A DNA stretch of 64,000 bases from Poriferisphaera corsica (GTDB taxonomy: Bacteria > Planctomycetota > Phycisphaerae > Phycisphaerales > Phycisphaeraceae), in NCBI RefSeq assembly GCF_007747445.1, contig NZ_CP036425.1, positions 1,162,175 through 1,226,174 of the forward strand. The letters run 5' to 3'. Positions 28,926-37,422 of the stretch are shown here, piece by piece (position 1 is the stretch's first letter; the number at the start of each line of letters is the position of its first letter). The notes under the pieces are model-generated. The model saw only the letters and a list, made by a program, of their open reading frames with translations. It was not told where the DNA came from and did not search any database. Made by a program: the position numbers and the translations under genes.

Positions 28926-30429
28926 AGCGATTACCAAACTTCCAGTTAAACAATGTGATCGAGAATATCATCAAGAACAGCACCCAAGCGATCGCTGCCG
29001 AATAGCCCAATCGCCCCGTCTCAAAACCCTCGTTGTAAATAAAGAAACTCAACGGCGTCGTCGCACCCGCAGGCCCGCCATTCGTCAGCGTTCTCGCCAT
29101 CTCAAACCCGCCCTGCAATCCGCCAATGATCGACATCACCGCAATGAAAAAAGTTGTCGGTGCCAACTGCGGCCACGTCACATTCCAAAAACGCGCCCAT
29201 CGTGATGCGCCATCGATGTCCGCCGCCTCATACAACTGCTGTGGCACATTCGTCAACGCCGCCAAGTACAGCAGCATATTATTCGAACCCATCGCCGCCC
29301 AGAATCCAATAATCATCATCGACGGCTTCGCCCACGCATAATCCCCCAACCAATTCGGTGCATTCAACCCCGGATCAATCGGATCACTCACCATCCCCGG
29401 TAAGTGATACAGCATCGTCGATAGACCCAGAACAATAAATGACAACACCATCAACCCAAGTGTCAACAAAATCCCATTCCCGAACCCGTCAAAATCCTTA
29501 CACGTAAACGCACGCCCATTGATCACCATCCGCCCAATCTGATAAACAAATACCGTTCCACACGAAACCGCTAACACCCAACTACTCTCCGACGTATACC
29601 TCCATATAGAAGCAACGACAATCGGCAACACTAACGCGCCAATCACTGGAATAAGCGCCGTCTTTCCAATCTCCCCATCATCCCATAGCCCACGCAATCT
29701 TCTCAGCCCAAACGCAAACAAACAAACAATAATCCCATACCCAATCCATCGGCACGACCCAAACAGCCCTGTCGGCAACGCCGCCGTTAACTCGCTTACT
29801 TCATCAAGCACCGGCTGCAGCGTCGTATTGATCGGTCCTGATCGTGGGTTATATAGCTTTTTCCAAAGCACATACGTCGGCACACCAGCTGTAAAGCTCG
29901 GCAAGTAGAACAGCGTGCGATAAACGGTATTCCCACCCATCACTCCAAAAAAGATAATCCCACCCAGTAAACAGATCAGCAGCGTCATCATCCCCATACC
30001 CGACCCGCCTGCGATAAACATTAACGCAACGGAGATACCAAGTACTGCTGAAATAATGACAAACGCGCTCTGTTTCAGCCACTTCGCAACCTTATGACTA
30101 TCCGTCCTAGTATTTTGACTCAACAACACTGCCGAAATTAATGCCGCACCTATCCCAAACGGTATCCCCATCATCAAGAACAGTGTGTTCTTGAAATATT
30201 GAAAAAACTCCGGCTCTGTAAATAGCCGCACAAAGTTCTCCACCCCAATAAAGTTCAAATCCGGATTCTCTTTAAACGGATTTGTCTTCGTCAGATTCCA
30301 ATCCGAAAACGCCATATAGATCGACAGCACCACCGGAAACACCACAAACAGTGCCACCCCACATATGTTCGGCGTCAAAAATGCCAAACCCGTCAAGACA
30401 TTCTTCTTGGTCTTTGAATTCAACATCAT
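28912..30429 (-). CDS. Carbohydrate ABC transporter permease, enlarged MalF type
   Basis: At 505 residues this is well above the roughly 300 of plain MalF-type permeases. The ordinary core is present: LTPNICGVALFVVFPVVLSIYMAFSDW, NTLFLMMGIPFGIGAALISAVLL, RTLFYLPSFTAGVPTYVLWKKLYN, and the EAA loop YEAADIDGASRWARFWNVTWPQLAP. Two insertions add helices: about residues 108-165 (two helices) and about 190-350 (roughly five helices with short loops). The gene starts within the stop codon of the binding-protein gene (TAATG) and overlaps the next permease. It forms a heterodimer with the MalG-type protein. The role of the inserts is unknown. Confidence 0.9.
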   Translation of the reverse strand: MMLNSKTKKNVLTGLAFLTPNICGVALFVVFPVVLSIYMAFSDWNLTKTNPFKENPDLNFIGVENFVRLFTEPEFFQYFKNTLFLMMGIPFGIGAALISAVLLSQNTRTDSHKVAKWLKQSAFVIISAVLGISVALMFIAGGSGMGMMTLLICLLGGIIFFGVMGGNTVYRTLFYLPSFTAGVPTYVLWKKLYNPRSGPINTTLQPVLDEVSELTAALPTGLFGSCRWIGYGIIVCLFAFGLRRLRGLWDDGEIGKTALIPVIGALVLPIVVASIWRYTSESSWVLAVSCGTVFVYQIGRMVINGRAFTCKDFDGFGNGILLTLGLMVLSFIVLGLSTMLYHLPGMVSDPIDPGLNAPNWLGDYAWAKPSMMIIGFWAAMGSNNMLLYLAALTNVPQQLYEAADIDGASRWARFWNVTWPQLAPTTFFIAVMSIIGGLQGGFEMARTLTNGGPAGATTPLSFFIYNEGFETGRLGYSAAIAWVLFLMIFSITLFNWKFGNRYVND

Positions 30430-31910
30430 TACTCACCCATGCTCATATCTTTGTAGTAACGCTTCAAAAACGGATTACGAACCAACCGCAACGGTATCTT
30501 TTTGCCTTCAGTCTTGCACTGATCAATCACTTTCTGATCTTCAGTCAGTTTGTCATACATCTCCTGTAACGCAGGCTTTTCACGCAGCGTTAACGCGATC
30601 TTCTTGTCTATCGCCAGCTTAGTTGCAGATGCCGCTTCTTCTGGAGACGAAATCTTGTTCACCACACGGTCGTAATAGTATTGCGTTGATCTGAACACCT
30701 CAGCATCCGCGACAAACGGACTGTACACCCCGCCAATCGCGATCGTCTTCGCCTGATTCACAAACTTTTCATGAATGCCCCATTCGTTCGGAAATTTTTC
30801 AGGCCGCAAAAACGCTTCCCCCTTCGCATATTCAGGGTTCGGAGGCAGCGCATCCGCATCATTCACAATCAACATGTTGTAATCTTCACTAGCTAAATAC
30901 TGATAAAATAGCTTGGCCGCCTCTTTGTGATTCCCACCCTTATACATCGCCGAAGTGCGCGTCGAAATTCGGGCATTCGGATAATGATCGAAGGGCACAC
31001 TCACCGCACCAAGTTTCATCGGCTCCTCAAATCGCCGTAACTGAATCAACATGTACCGCCCCGTATATATCATCGCAAAATTGCCACGATAAAACAGTTG
31101 CGCCGTTAACCCCCCATAACCCGACCCTACATTAAACGAACGTATTTCAGCTTCCGTGGGGATAATATGATCCTCATGAATCCACTTGCTAATCCGATCA
31201 AGTGTCTTCACATATCTTTCATCATCCAGCGTACTTGCCGTCAACGTTTCGTTAAAAATGCTCAGCCCCATACTCCGATGCATCAGCGTATAATCCACGC
31301 CGATTGCATAGAAGTTCGTCTGCTGCTTGCCTGGCTCGTTCGCAGCCTTAACATACGCTTTACCCAATCGTTCAAACTCATCAATCGTCCACTTCTCAGG
31401 CGGTAGCGGTTGACCATACTTCTCAAACACATCTTTATTCACCAGCAGCAGCGAGCAAACCACATTACACGGGAACGCCATCTGCCTCCCATTCACCACA
31501 AGCTCAGTTTCTAGCGCTTTATAAGTCTTCGAAAGATCGAAACCCATCTCTTTCGCACTATCCGTAAGCTCTTCCAGCACACCAATATCATCCATGTACC
31601 GAACATACCGGCCATTAAACAAATCCATCACATCGCCGCCCACACCTGACACCGTCTGGATGATCTTTTTCGCCATCCGTCCATTCGCCGCGTCAATGCG
31701 CAAATCAACCGCAGGCTTCCCATCCGCCGTCACATGACCATGCTTGATGAGCCACTTCTTAAATGTCTCAACCTGCAACGTCCTCGCAGGGTTCGGATCT
31801 GTCACCCAAAACAATACCGGCACCTCAGACTTCGCATCTGGGAACCGCATGTATGTCGCAAAGCTAAACAGACTTAATAAAACAGCAACGATCAGAAATA
31901 TGTACTTCAT
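30429..31910 (-). CDS. Sugar ABC transporter substrate-binding protein
   Basis: This 493-residue extracellular solute-binding protein of the MalE-like family captures the sugar for the two permeases encoded after it. The N-terminus MKYIFLIVAVLLSLFSFATYMRF is a membrane anchor or signal without a lipobox Cys. The mature part begins VPVLFWVTDPNPARTLQVETFKKW. Typical segments follow: GGDVMDLFNGRYVRYMDDIGVLEEL, FPCNVVCSLLLVNKDVFEKYG, and FAMIYTGRYMLIQLRRFEEPMKLGAVSVP. The last 100 residues form a helical extension. It is the first gene of the operon; no ATPase gene follows, so a shared MsmK-like ATPase elsewhere is expected. Confidence 0.9.
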   Translation of the reverse strand: MKYIFLIVAVLLSLFSFATYMRFPDAKSEVPVLFWVTDPNPARTLQVETFKKWLIKHGHVTADGKPAVDLRIDAANGRMAKKIIQTVSGVGGDVMDLFNGRYVRYMDDIGVLEELTDSAKEMGFDLSKTYKALETELVVNGRQMAFPCNVVCSLLLVNKDVFEKYGQPLPPEKWTIDEFERLGKAYVKAANEPGKQQTNFYAIGVDYTLMHRSMGLSIFNETLTASTLDDERYVKTLDRISKWIHEDHIIPTEAEIRSFNVGSGYGGLTAQLFYRGNFAMIYTGRYMLIQLRRFEEPMKLGAVSVPFDHYPNARISTRTSAMYKGGNHKEAAKLFYQYLASEDYNMLIVNDADALPPNPEYAKGEAFLRPEKFPNEWGIHEKFVNQAKTIAIGGVYSPFVADAEVFRSTQYYYDRVVNKISSPEEAASATKLAIDKKIALTLREKPALQEMYDKLTEDQKVIDQCKTEGKKIPLRLVRNPFLKRYYKDMSMGE

Positions 31911-32149
31911 AGCCTCTTTTCGCGCAGCAGATGGTTCAACAAGTCATTCACACAAACACAACATCCAAAGCACGCCAACTCTCTCAACCCAAACAGGCAC
32001 CACGCCACTCGACTCACTCATGCAAGGCATGCTTATTCAATCAAATTTCAACATTCAATAAAAATGAGCAAAAGTTGCGTTGAGTATACCCGTAATTGCT
32101 CCCTCGAGATAGGACCATCTCAAAAAACTATCATTTGCTAAGAATCTGT

Positions 32150-32803
32150 CTATTTGCCCAGTATAATCCGCGATAGTTCGCACGCATCATGCACAACCAC
32201 ATCAGCACCATTCTGCTCTAGCTCTTCAACCTCTCGGAATCCCCATGACACACCCACCGTCATCACGCCCCCAGCTTTCCCTGTCAGCATATCCACTTTA
32301 CTATCCCCCACATAGACACACTCACTCGGCTTGACCCCCACTACGTCCATCGCTTCTCTAAGCCCCGCCGGGTCTGGCTTTATCGCCACGCCCTCACGCG
32401 CCCCAAACACCACATCAAACCCATACCCATCAAGTAACTTTGTGACCACTTCACGCGTTGCACCGTCTGGCTTGTTGCTCACCACGCCCAGCTTCACACC
32501 CCCATTTTTCAACTCGCGCAACATCTCACCTACGCCCGGGTACAGCCCCGTATGGTCATACATATGAACATCATAGTATTCATGAAACAGCCGCAATCCT
32601 TCCTCAAACAACCCCTCATGCCCAGCACCCAAAGCATCCCTAATCAGGTTCTTCACACCCTGTCCCACCAGATACCGATACGCCTCCAGCTCATGCATCG
32701 GCCTGCCCAATTCTCGCAAAGCGTAATTCACCGCATCCGCTAAATCTCGCAAGCTGTTCACCAGTGTCCCGTCCAAATCAAATATCGCAGCTTCATAATT
32801 CAT
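32150..32803 (-). CDS. gph: HAD hydrolase, phosphoglycolate phosphatase type
   Basis: This 217-residue haloacid dehalogenase-fold phosphatase begins with motif I FDLDGTLVNS (nucleophile Asp near residue 9). It continues with the helical cap LRDLADAVNYALRELGRPMH, motif II VVSNKP, the Lys motif KPDP (IKPDPAGLREAM), and motif IV CVYVGDSKVDM. Order, cap type and length match phosphoglycolate phosphatase, which removes 2-phosphoglycolate from DNA repair or oxygenation, but related HADs such as PpaX are close alternatives. It is transcribed alone, leftward, with a 239-base gap after it before the ABC operon start. Confidence 0.85.
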   Translation of the reverse strand: MNYEAAIFDLDGTLVNSLRDLADAVNYALRELGRPMHELEAYRYLVGQGVKNLIRDALGAGHEGLFEEGLRLFHEYYDVHMYDHTGLYPGVGEMLRELKNGGVKLGVVSNKPDGATREVVTKLLDGYGFDVVFGAREGVAIKPDPAGLREAMDVVGVKPSECVYVGDSKVDMLTGKAGGVMTVGVSWGFREVEELEQNGADVVVHDACELSRIILGK

Positions 32804-33153
32804 CCACTCACCCTAAGCCCCACCCACATCACCGTCAAACCACTTGCATCACTACAGGACATCCCTTCCCATAAATGCTATTGCCTATCTTCTCATCAAA
32901 ACGTATCTTGCATCCATACATTAAGTTAAGCACGCCACATCAATCCGCTTGCCTCGCACAGCTCAACTCAAAAATCTCAAGAATAATTATCTCATCAAGA
33001 TCGTTGTATCACTGATCCTCCCTCTCCGCCTCACCCATCGCCATCCCCTCACTCCACAGCAACCCACTGGTCAACGAGATCAATCGTAGAAAAGCGCACT
33101 AAAAAACCTCGCCAGTTTGGGAGCCGAACAATCGACATCCAAACGGAGGCCAT
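32804..33153. other. Gene-free spacer between divergent genes
   Basis: These 350 bases hold the start regions of gph (left) and the flavin reductase gene (right). I see no ORF, repeat or strong hairpin. Confidence 0.5.
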
Positions 33154-33675
33154 ATGCCATCATCCAAATCGGTTCGTAACGCAGATAATCCCGAATCACA
33201 AACTTCTGATCTAGCTCAAATTCTTGGCCAAATCCCTAGTGGAATCTACGTCCTCACAGCACACCACGAAGACCGTCGGCTCGGCATGCTCGCTTCATGG
33301 ATTCAGCAAGTCTCATTCAATCCACCCATGATCTCCATCGCTATCGCCAAAGGCCGCCCCATCATGCCCCTCATCTCCGAGTCTCGGCACTTCGCCCTCT
33401 GCCAACTCGCCGACCACCACACCACCATCAAACGCAAATTCGCCGCACCCTCCGACTTCGCCGACGACCCCTTCCTCGGCTACCAGATCATCCACGGCAA
33501 ATCCCCCTCACTACCCATCCTTGCCGATTCACTCAACTACCTCGAATGTGAAGTCTCTTGCCATATGGACGTCGACGGCGACCACGACATCTTCATCGCC
33601 AAAATCCTCAACGCCAAAACCCTCAACCCCGGCCCGCCCGCCATCCACCTCCGCGACTCCGGCTTTCACTACTAA
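33154..33675 (+). CDS. Flavin reductase family protein
   Basis: This 173-residue FMN-binding split-barrel protein has the family signature IPSGIYVLTAHHEDRRLGMLASWIQQVSFNPPMISIAIAKGRP near the N-terminus. FALCQLADHHTTIKRKFA and YLECEVSCHMDVDGDHDIFIAKI follow, the latter the usual flavin reductase GDHxxFIG-like region. Such proteins reduce flavin for partner monooxygenases or bind flavin themselves. GGAG lies five to six bases before the ATG. It uses C-ending codons very strongly, as do neighbours in the 20-37 kb block. The stop codon is followed at once by nine C residues, the start of a repeat element. Confidence 0.88.
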   Translation: MPSSKSVRNADNPESQTSDLAQILGQIPSGIYVLTAHHEDRRLGMLASWIQQVSFNPPMISIAIAKGRPIMPLISESRHFALCQLADHHTTIKRKFAAPSDFADDPFLGYQIIHGKSPSLPILADSLNYLECEVSCHMDVDGDHDIFIAKILNAKTLNPGPPAIHLRDSGFHY

Positions 33676-33810
33676 CCCCCCCCCTATACGTATGATCAAT
33701 TTTTCAATCCCGCCCTTGACCCGACGCGCAAATTTTGAATTCAACGCCAAAAGTCCTCATTTAATAATTCCCTCAAGCCCGTCACCGCTGGTGGCGGGGT
33801 GTCTTGCCCC
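33676..33810 (+). repeat. Poly-C-initiated intergenic element with REP-like palindrome, copy 2
   Basis: It begins with nine C residues touching the stop codon. Then come ATACGTATGATCAATTTTTC, CGCCCTTGACCCGACGCGCA, and at 33772-33805 the palindrome CTCAAGCCC-GTCACCG-C-TGGTGGC-GGGGTGTCTT. The same parts in the same order follow two leftward genes (see 39763-39925 and 41400-41512). Confidence 0.65.
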
Positions 33811-33994
33811 TAAACCATCTCATTAAAATTTTTCCGAAGCGCGACCCGCCCCTTCTACCCCTAAGAAAACCCCGCCCACCCTTCATTTAATCCCAAATTC
33901 CGCACTCAAAACCGTCCATTATCTTTTTGTAGACAACTCTTTACATCAATCTTGCAATTCGTTCTCGTCTTCTCCACCTGTTACAATTGAGCCT

Positions 33995-35176
33995 ATGAAA
34001 CGCGAATCCACCCCCCATAATTCCCCCCAATCCCCACAAGACGCGACCTCATTCGACCCCACACCCATCGAAGTCGAGGACCCCATCAATACCCAAATCC
34101 TCACCGTTTCCGAGGACAAAGTCCAAGGTTTCGAGCGATGTCCCATCTCCAAAATCGCTGAGATGACCGACCTCCCCACCGACCTCATCCTCACGCGCAT
34201 CAAAGCCATGCTCGACGCAGGCGTCATCCGCCGTGTCCGTCAAACACTCATGGCCACCAACCTCGCACCCGGCGCGCTCATCGCTTGGAAAGTTCCCGCA
34301 GACAAAATCAACGACGCCTTCGAATACATGTTCGCCAACGACCCCTTCACCGGCCACGTCGTTCTCCGTTCCACCGACGGCGACACCCCCGGCTCAACCT
34401 ACAAACTCTGGACCACACTCAAAGTTCCCAAGCCCTACTCAATGACCAAGCACTGCGATTACCTCGCATCAAAAACCGGCGCCCAAGACTACGTCCTCCT
34501 CCCCGCCAAAAACGTCTTCTCACTCGGCGTTGGCCACATGCGCCGTCGCCAACTCAAACCCGGCGATCGCTCCGAAACCCCCGGCCGCGTTCACAACGTC
34601 ACCGTCACCGACCTTTCCGACCTTGAATGGAAAGTGCTCATGGCCCTCAAACGCGAGTTCACCTCCGCCGAACTTACACTCAACCTTTGGCAACCCCGCG
34701 CCCAAGAAATCGGTCTCTCACTCGATGAATTCTGCCACATCGCAGACGAGCTCAACAACCGCCGCGTCATCGGCCGATTCTCAACCTTCCTCGAGCACGT
34801 CAAAAAAACAAAGACCGGCAAAACCGTCTCACGTTACAACGCACTCTACCACTGGGCCGTTTCCCCCGGTCAAGAACTACAAGCAGGCATCGAAGTCGGC
34901 CGTCACCACTGCATGACCCACGCCTATTGGCGCGACGGCGGGCCAACCTTCGGCAACGTCAACATCATGGGTGTCTCTCACGGCAACGACAAAGACAACG
35001 TCCTCCAACACAAAGCCGCCATCGACGCACACCTCAAAGAAGCCGGCATCCCTGTCCTCTACACCAACATCTTCTGGGGCGGCCGATCCGAAATTAAACC
35101 CTCAGAAATCTCACCCATCGTCTACAAACAGTGGTGTGAAAAGTTCAACCTCACTCCCGCCGACATGCACGCCTAA
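33995..35176 (+). CDS. Double siroheme-decarboxylase-like (Lrp/AsnC-fold) protein
   Basis: This 393-residue protein has two AhbA/AhbB-like units in tandem. Unit 1 (about 40-195) has a winged helix (CPISKIAEMTDLPTDLILTRIKAMLDAGVIRRVRQTL) and a ferredoxin-like half with STYKLWTTLKVP. Unit 2 (about 205-385) has LSDLEWKVLMALKREF...NNRRVIGRFSTFLEH, and YNALYHWAVSP. Siroheme decarboxylases, which act in the alternative haem pathway and in haem d1 synthesis, are heterodimers of such units; a fusion fits. It could instead be an Lrp/AsnC-type regulator. No haem gene is adjacent. The codons are strongly C-rich. Confidence 0.7.
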   Translation: MKRESTPHNSPQSPQDATSFDPTPIEVEDPINTQILTVSEDKVQGFERCPISKIAEMTDLPTDLILTRIKAMLDAGVIRRVRQTLMATNLAPGALIAWKVPADKINDAFEYMFANDPFTGHVVLRSTDGDTPGSTYKLWTTLKVPKPYSMTKHCDYLASKTGAQDYVLLPAKNVFSLGVGHMRRRQLKPGDRSETPGRVHNVTVTDLSDLEWKVLMALKREFTSAELTLNLWQPRAQEIGLSLDEFCHIADELNNRRVIGRFSTFLEHVKKTKTGKTVSRYNALYHWAVSPGQELQAGIEVGRHHCMTHAYWRDGGPTFGNVNIMGVSHGNDKDNVLQHKAAIDAHLKEAGIPVLYTNIFWGGRSEIKPSEISPIVYKQWCEKFNLTPADMHA

Positions 35177-35213
35177 CCTATCCCGCCGCTGCACATCAAC
35201 CACATCATTGCTC

Positions 35214-35244
35214 TACAAGCCCCGCACCGCCGGTGCGGGGTGTC
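35214..35244 (+). repeat. REP-like intergenic palindrome, copy 3
   Basis: ACAAGC followed by the perfect 10-bp stem CCCCGCACCG / CGGTGCGGGG and TGTC. It lies 37 bases after the stop of the preceding rightward gene. Confidence 0.7.
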
Positions 35245-35273
35245 ACCCCAACCAAACATTATTTCAACAAACC

Positions 35274-35306
35274 CTCAAGCCCACGGGTTCCACCCGTGAG
35301 GTCTTT
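35274..35306 (+). repeat. REP-like intergenic palindrome, variant copy 4
   Basis: CTCAAGCC followed by CACGGGT / ACCCGTG with a short loop and AGGTCTTT. The flanks match the other copies but the core ACCGCCGGT is replaced. A partial relative on the opposite strand lies at about 39692-39725. Confidence 0.6.
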
Positions 35307-35373
35307 ATGCAAAGCATCACGAACCTATCACCTGCGTCTTCATTCTAAAATCCCCATCCTCATCCCCCCAATA

Positions 35374-35406
35374 TAAAAGCTGCACCAATCAAAGTCGGCG
35401 CAGCTC
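35374..35406 (-). terminator. Terminator of the PEP-CTERM gene
   Basis: The stem AGCTGC / GCAGCT, extended by CC/GG, reads leftward into TTTTATAT. It lies 25 bases after the stop codon. Confidence 0.75.
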
Positions 35407-35429
35407 TCTAAATGATTAAACTAAAAATC

Positions 35430-36122
35430 TCACGCACGCTTACGTCTAATTAGCGCTAAGCCACCTAAGCCGATCAGCACCATCGAGCTCGGCTCCGGCA
35501 CGATCTGTAAACTTTTCAAAAGCATCTCAATATCACCATTCGGTAACATCAAGCCAGTACCATAAAACTGGAAATACGGCGTGTGATAGATGCTGTCACG
35601 CTCAGCCTCATCCGCAAACGTCAACAGTTTTCCATCGATTAGTGAGTTAGGATTCGGTGTCCCAAGATTAAAAATGTTCCCATGATTAGCGTGTGTACTA
35701 TTCGTCCTGAGTTCCAGCGTAAATCCTTCACTGTTAATATCAGATTCAAAAGTAATATAGTTCCATCCACCGTTTTCTCCCGGCAATCGATCCCACAACT
35801 CAAGCTCCACATCACTGTTCAATGCAATCACCGAATCGCCGTCCGCCTTCGTGAATGTGACATGATTGAACGTTATACCCGAATAGAATGTATCGGAGCC
35901 ATCCTGCAAAATCCCATTTGATTCCAATTGTAGATTATCAGAAATAGTGAAAATCACTTCGCCGCCAGTGATCGCTCCATAATCAAAACCATCCGATGCG
36001 TCGTAATCATCCACATCATCGATCTCGCCAAACGTCGCGCGATAAACCGTCGCATCCGCCGATGTTCCTATGCCAAACCCACACGCCAATAACGCACACA
36101 TAGCAAGCTGTTTGTGTAACAT
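35430..36122 (-). CDS. PEP-CTERM sorting domain secreted protein
   Basis: This 230-residue exported protein has a signal peptide at residues 1-24 (cleavage near SADA). The mature part is Asp-rich and beta-strand-like (YRATFGEIDDVDDYDASDGFDYG, GITFNHVTFTKADGDSVIAL, GWNYITFESDINSEGFTLEL). The C-terminus IVPEPSSMVLIGLGGLALI then RRKRA is a PEP-CTERM exosortase signal. The fold of the middle is unrecognised. It is the third such substrate in the window, none next to an exosortase gene. It is transcribed alone with its own terminator. Confidence 0.88.
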   Translation of the reverse strand: MLHKQLAMCALLACGFGIGTSADATVYRATFGEIDDVDDYDASDGFDYGAITGGEVIFTISDNLQLESNGILQDGSDTFYSGITFNHVTFTKADGDSVIALNSDVELELWDRLPGENGGWNYITFESDINSEGFTLELRTNSTHANHGNIFNLGTPNPNSLIDGKLLTFADEAERDSIYHTPYFQFYGTGLMLPNGDIEMLLKSLQIVPEPSSMVLIGLGGLALIRRKRA

Positions 36123-36679
36123 GCTGTCTCCTCGTAAATCAACAATAGATATGTCTTTTCCCTCTACATCTCCTACGTACAGGGTCGATCATTCCCGAGT
36201 AACTCACTCTTTCAATAGCTTGAAATGATCGCTGATCTGGCTAAGTATGGCATAAATTAGAACTAAATCAATGGCTATATGCGTCTGCATTCACTTCAAG
36301 CCAGAACCATATTTTTATTCCATAGCAAATCCCGTACCAAAACATACAACTTTCAAACTGTGCGCCAATTCACGAAATCACCCTTTAAAACAGGTACATT
36401 TCTCACACATTTCAATCAATATACAATGTGTTTCGCACCATTCTTTGCCCATTTCTCGCAATTTTAGATCTATTTGTGCTAAGGGAAACTCACCGAAAAT
36501 CGAAATCGGCGCGCACAAGCTCGTCCGTCAATTTCACATTCTCCATCATATCTTTCGCTTTTCGCAACTCCCCATCTCAAAACAAACACAATTCATCTAA
36601 TTCTTAAAAAACCAAATCAAAAAAAACCTCAAAATCTGCGCGCACAAATCCAACACCTAAACATTTTATGCGCACAAAC
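36123..36679. other. AT-rich gene-free region with GCGCACAA motifs
   Basis: No credible gene was found in 557 bases. Sites of the type GCGCACAA(A/G) occur near 36511, 36640 and 36670, the same core as in the 670-1335 gap. The final 80 bases are A-rich. Short open frames here lack ribosome sites. Confidence 0.5.
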
Positions 36680-37366
36680 CTAAATCCCAACCAATGAACC
36701 CAAACCATTCAACCCAAGCGGCTCTTTCGTAAAGAACGGCTCGGCATACGGCACACCAATCCGTGATCCCATATACGCATTCATACTCCGCAGCCAATCA
36801 ACAATCGGCCGATTCTTCTCCGGAACCACAAACTGTGTGTGATACGCCTTAATCGCATCAATCTTCTTTTCCATCTGCTCCGTGATATCAACACAGAACG
36901 TCGGATTCGCAACCCACCGCAGATGTGTGCAGTAATAATAAATCATCCACCGCGGATAAATTGGTTCGCCCGGCAAATCAATCTTTGTCAGTTTCGCATC
37001 AAATCGCGCATCCTCCACAATCCGTGTCACCGCACGGTGATCCGGGTGCGCATCCTCCTCAAACGGCAAAAAGATAATCTCAGCTTGATGTTCGCGAATA
37101 ATCCCAGCGACTGCATGCCGCGCGTCGAGGGTGTGCAATACCTCGCGGTTTTTTAAGCCCAATAGTTGCCGCGGCGCGCCCATAATTTTCGCAGCCAGCG
37201 TCCATTCTTTTTCACGTTCCTCAAGTGAACCATGCGGTGTTGGCTCGCCGTTGGTGATGTCGAGGATGAGAATATTGTGGCCTTGTTCGGCGAGCTTAAT
37301 GATTGTGCCGCCCATACCGAGTTCCTGATCATCCGGGTGCGGGCCGACAACTAAGATATTTGCCAT
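36680..37366 (-). CDS. PIG-L family deacetylase, BshB1-like
   Basis: This 228-residue zinc-dependent N-acetylglucosaminyl deacetylase has the metal motif GPHPDDQELGMGG (HPDD) near residue 10. DITNGEPTPHGSLEEREKEW is typical of BshB1. The third metal ligand is in EEDAHPDHRAV, and the C-terminal FKAYHTQF-like part reads AIKAYHTQFVVPE. BshB1 deacetylates GlcNAc-malate in bacillithiol synthesis. The gene upstream is a GT4 glycosyltransferase but is not clearly BshA, so the substrate is uncertain. I chose ATG at 37366 (MANILVVG). Base composition changes from C-rich to G-rich across this gene. Confidence 0.82.
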   Translation of the reverse strand: MANILVVGPHPDDQELGMGGTIIKLAEQGHNILILDITNGEPTPHGSLEEREKEWTLAAKIMGAPRQLLGLKNREVLHTLDARHAVAGIIREHQAEIIFLPFEEDAHPDHRAVTRIVEDARFDAKLTKIDLPGEPIYPRWMIYYYCTHLRWVANPTFCVDITEQMEKKIDAIKAYHTQFVVPEKNRPIVDWLRSMNAYMGSRIGVPYAEPFFTKEPLGLNGLGSLVGI

Positions 37367-37422
37367 AAGTTTCACTCTCTAACGTGCTGTTTTGCATTTC
37401 ATGCTGCAAAACAAATGTTTTA

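Noticed and set aside
36660-36680. Possible dif site, because TTATGCGCACA matches one arm of E. coli dif
   Set aside because: The other arm does not match, and one 10-of-11 match is expected by chance in a window of this size. The skew here is also origin-like rather than terminus-like.
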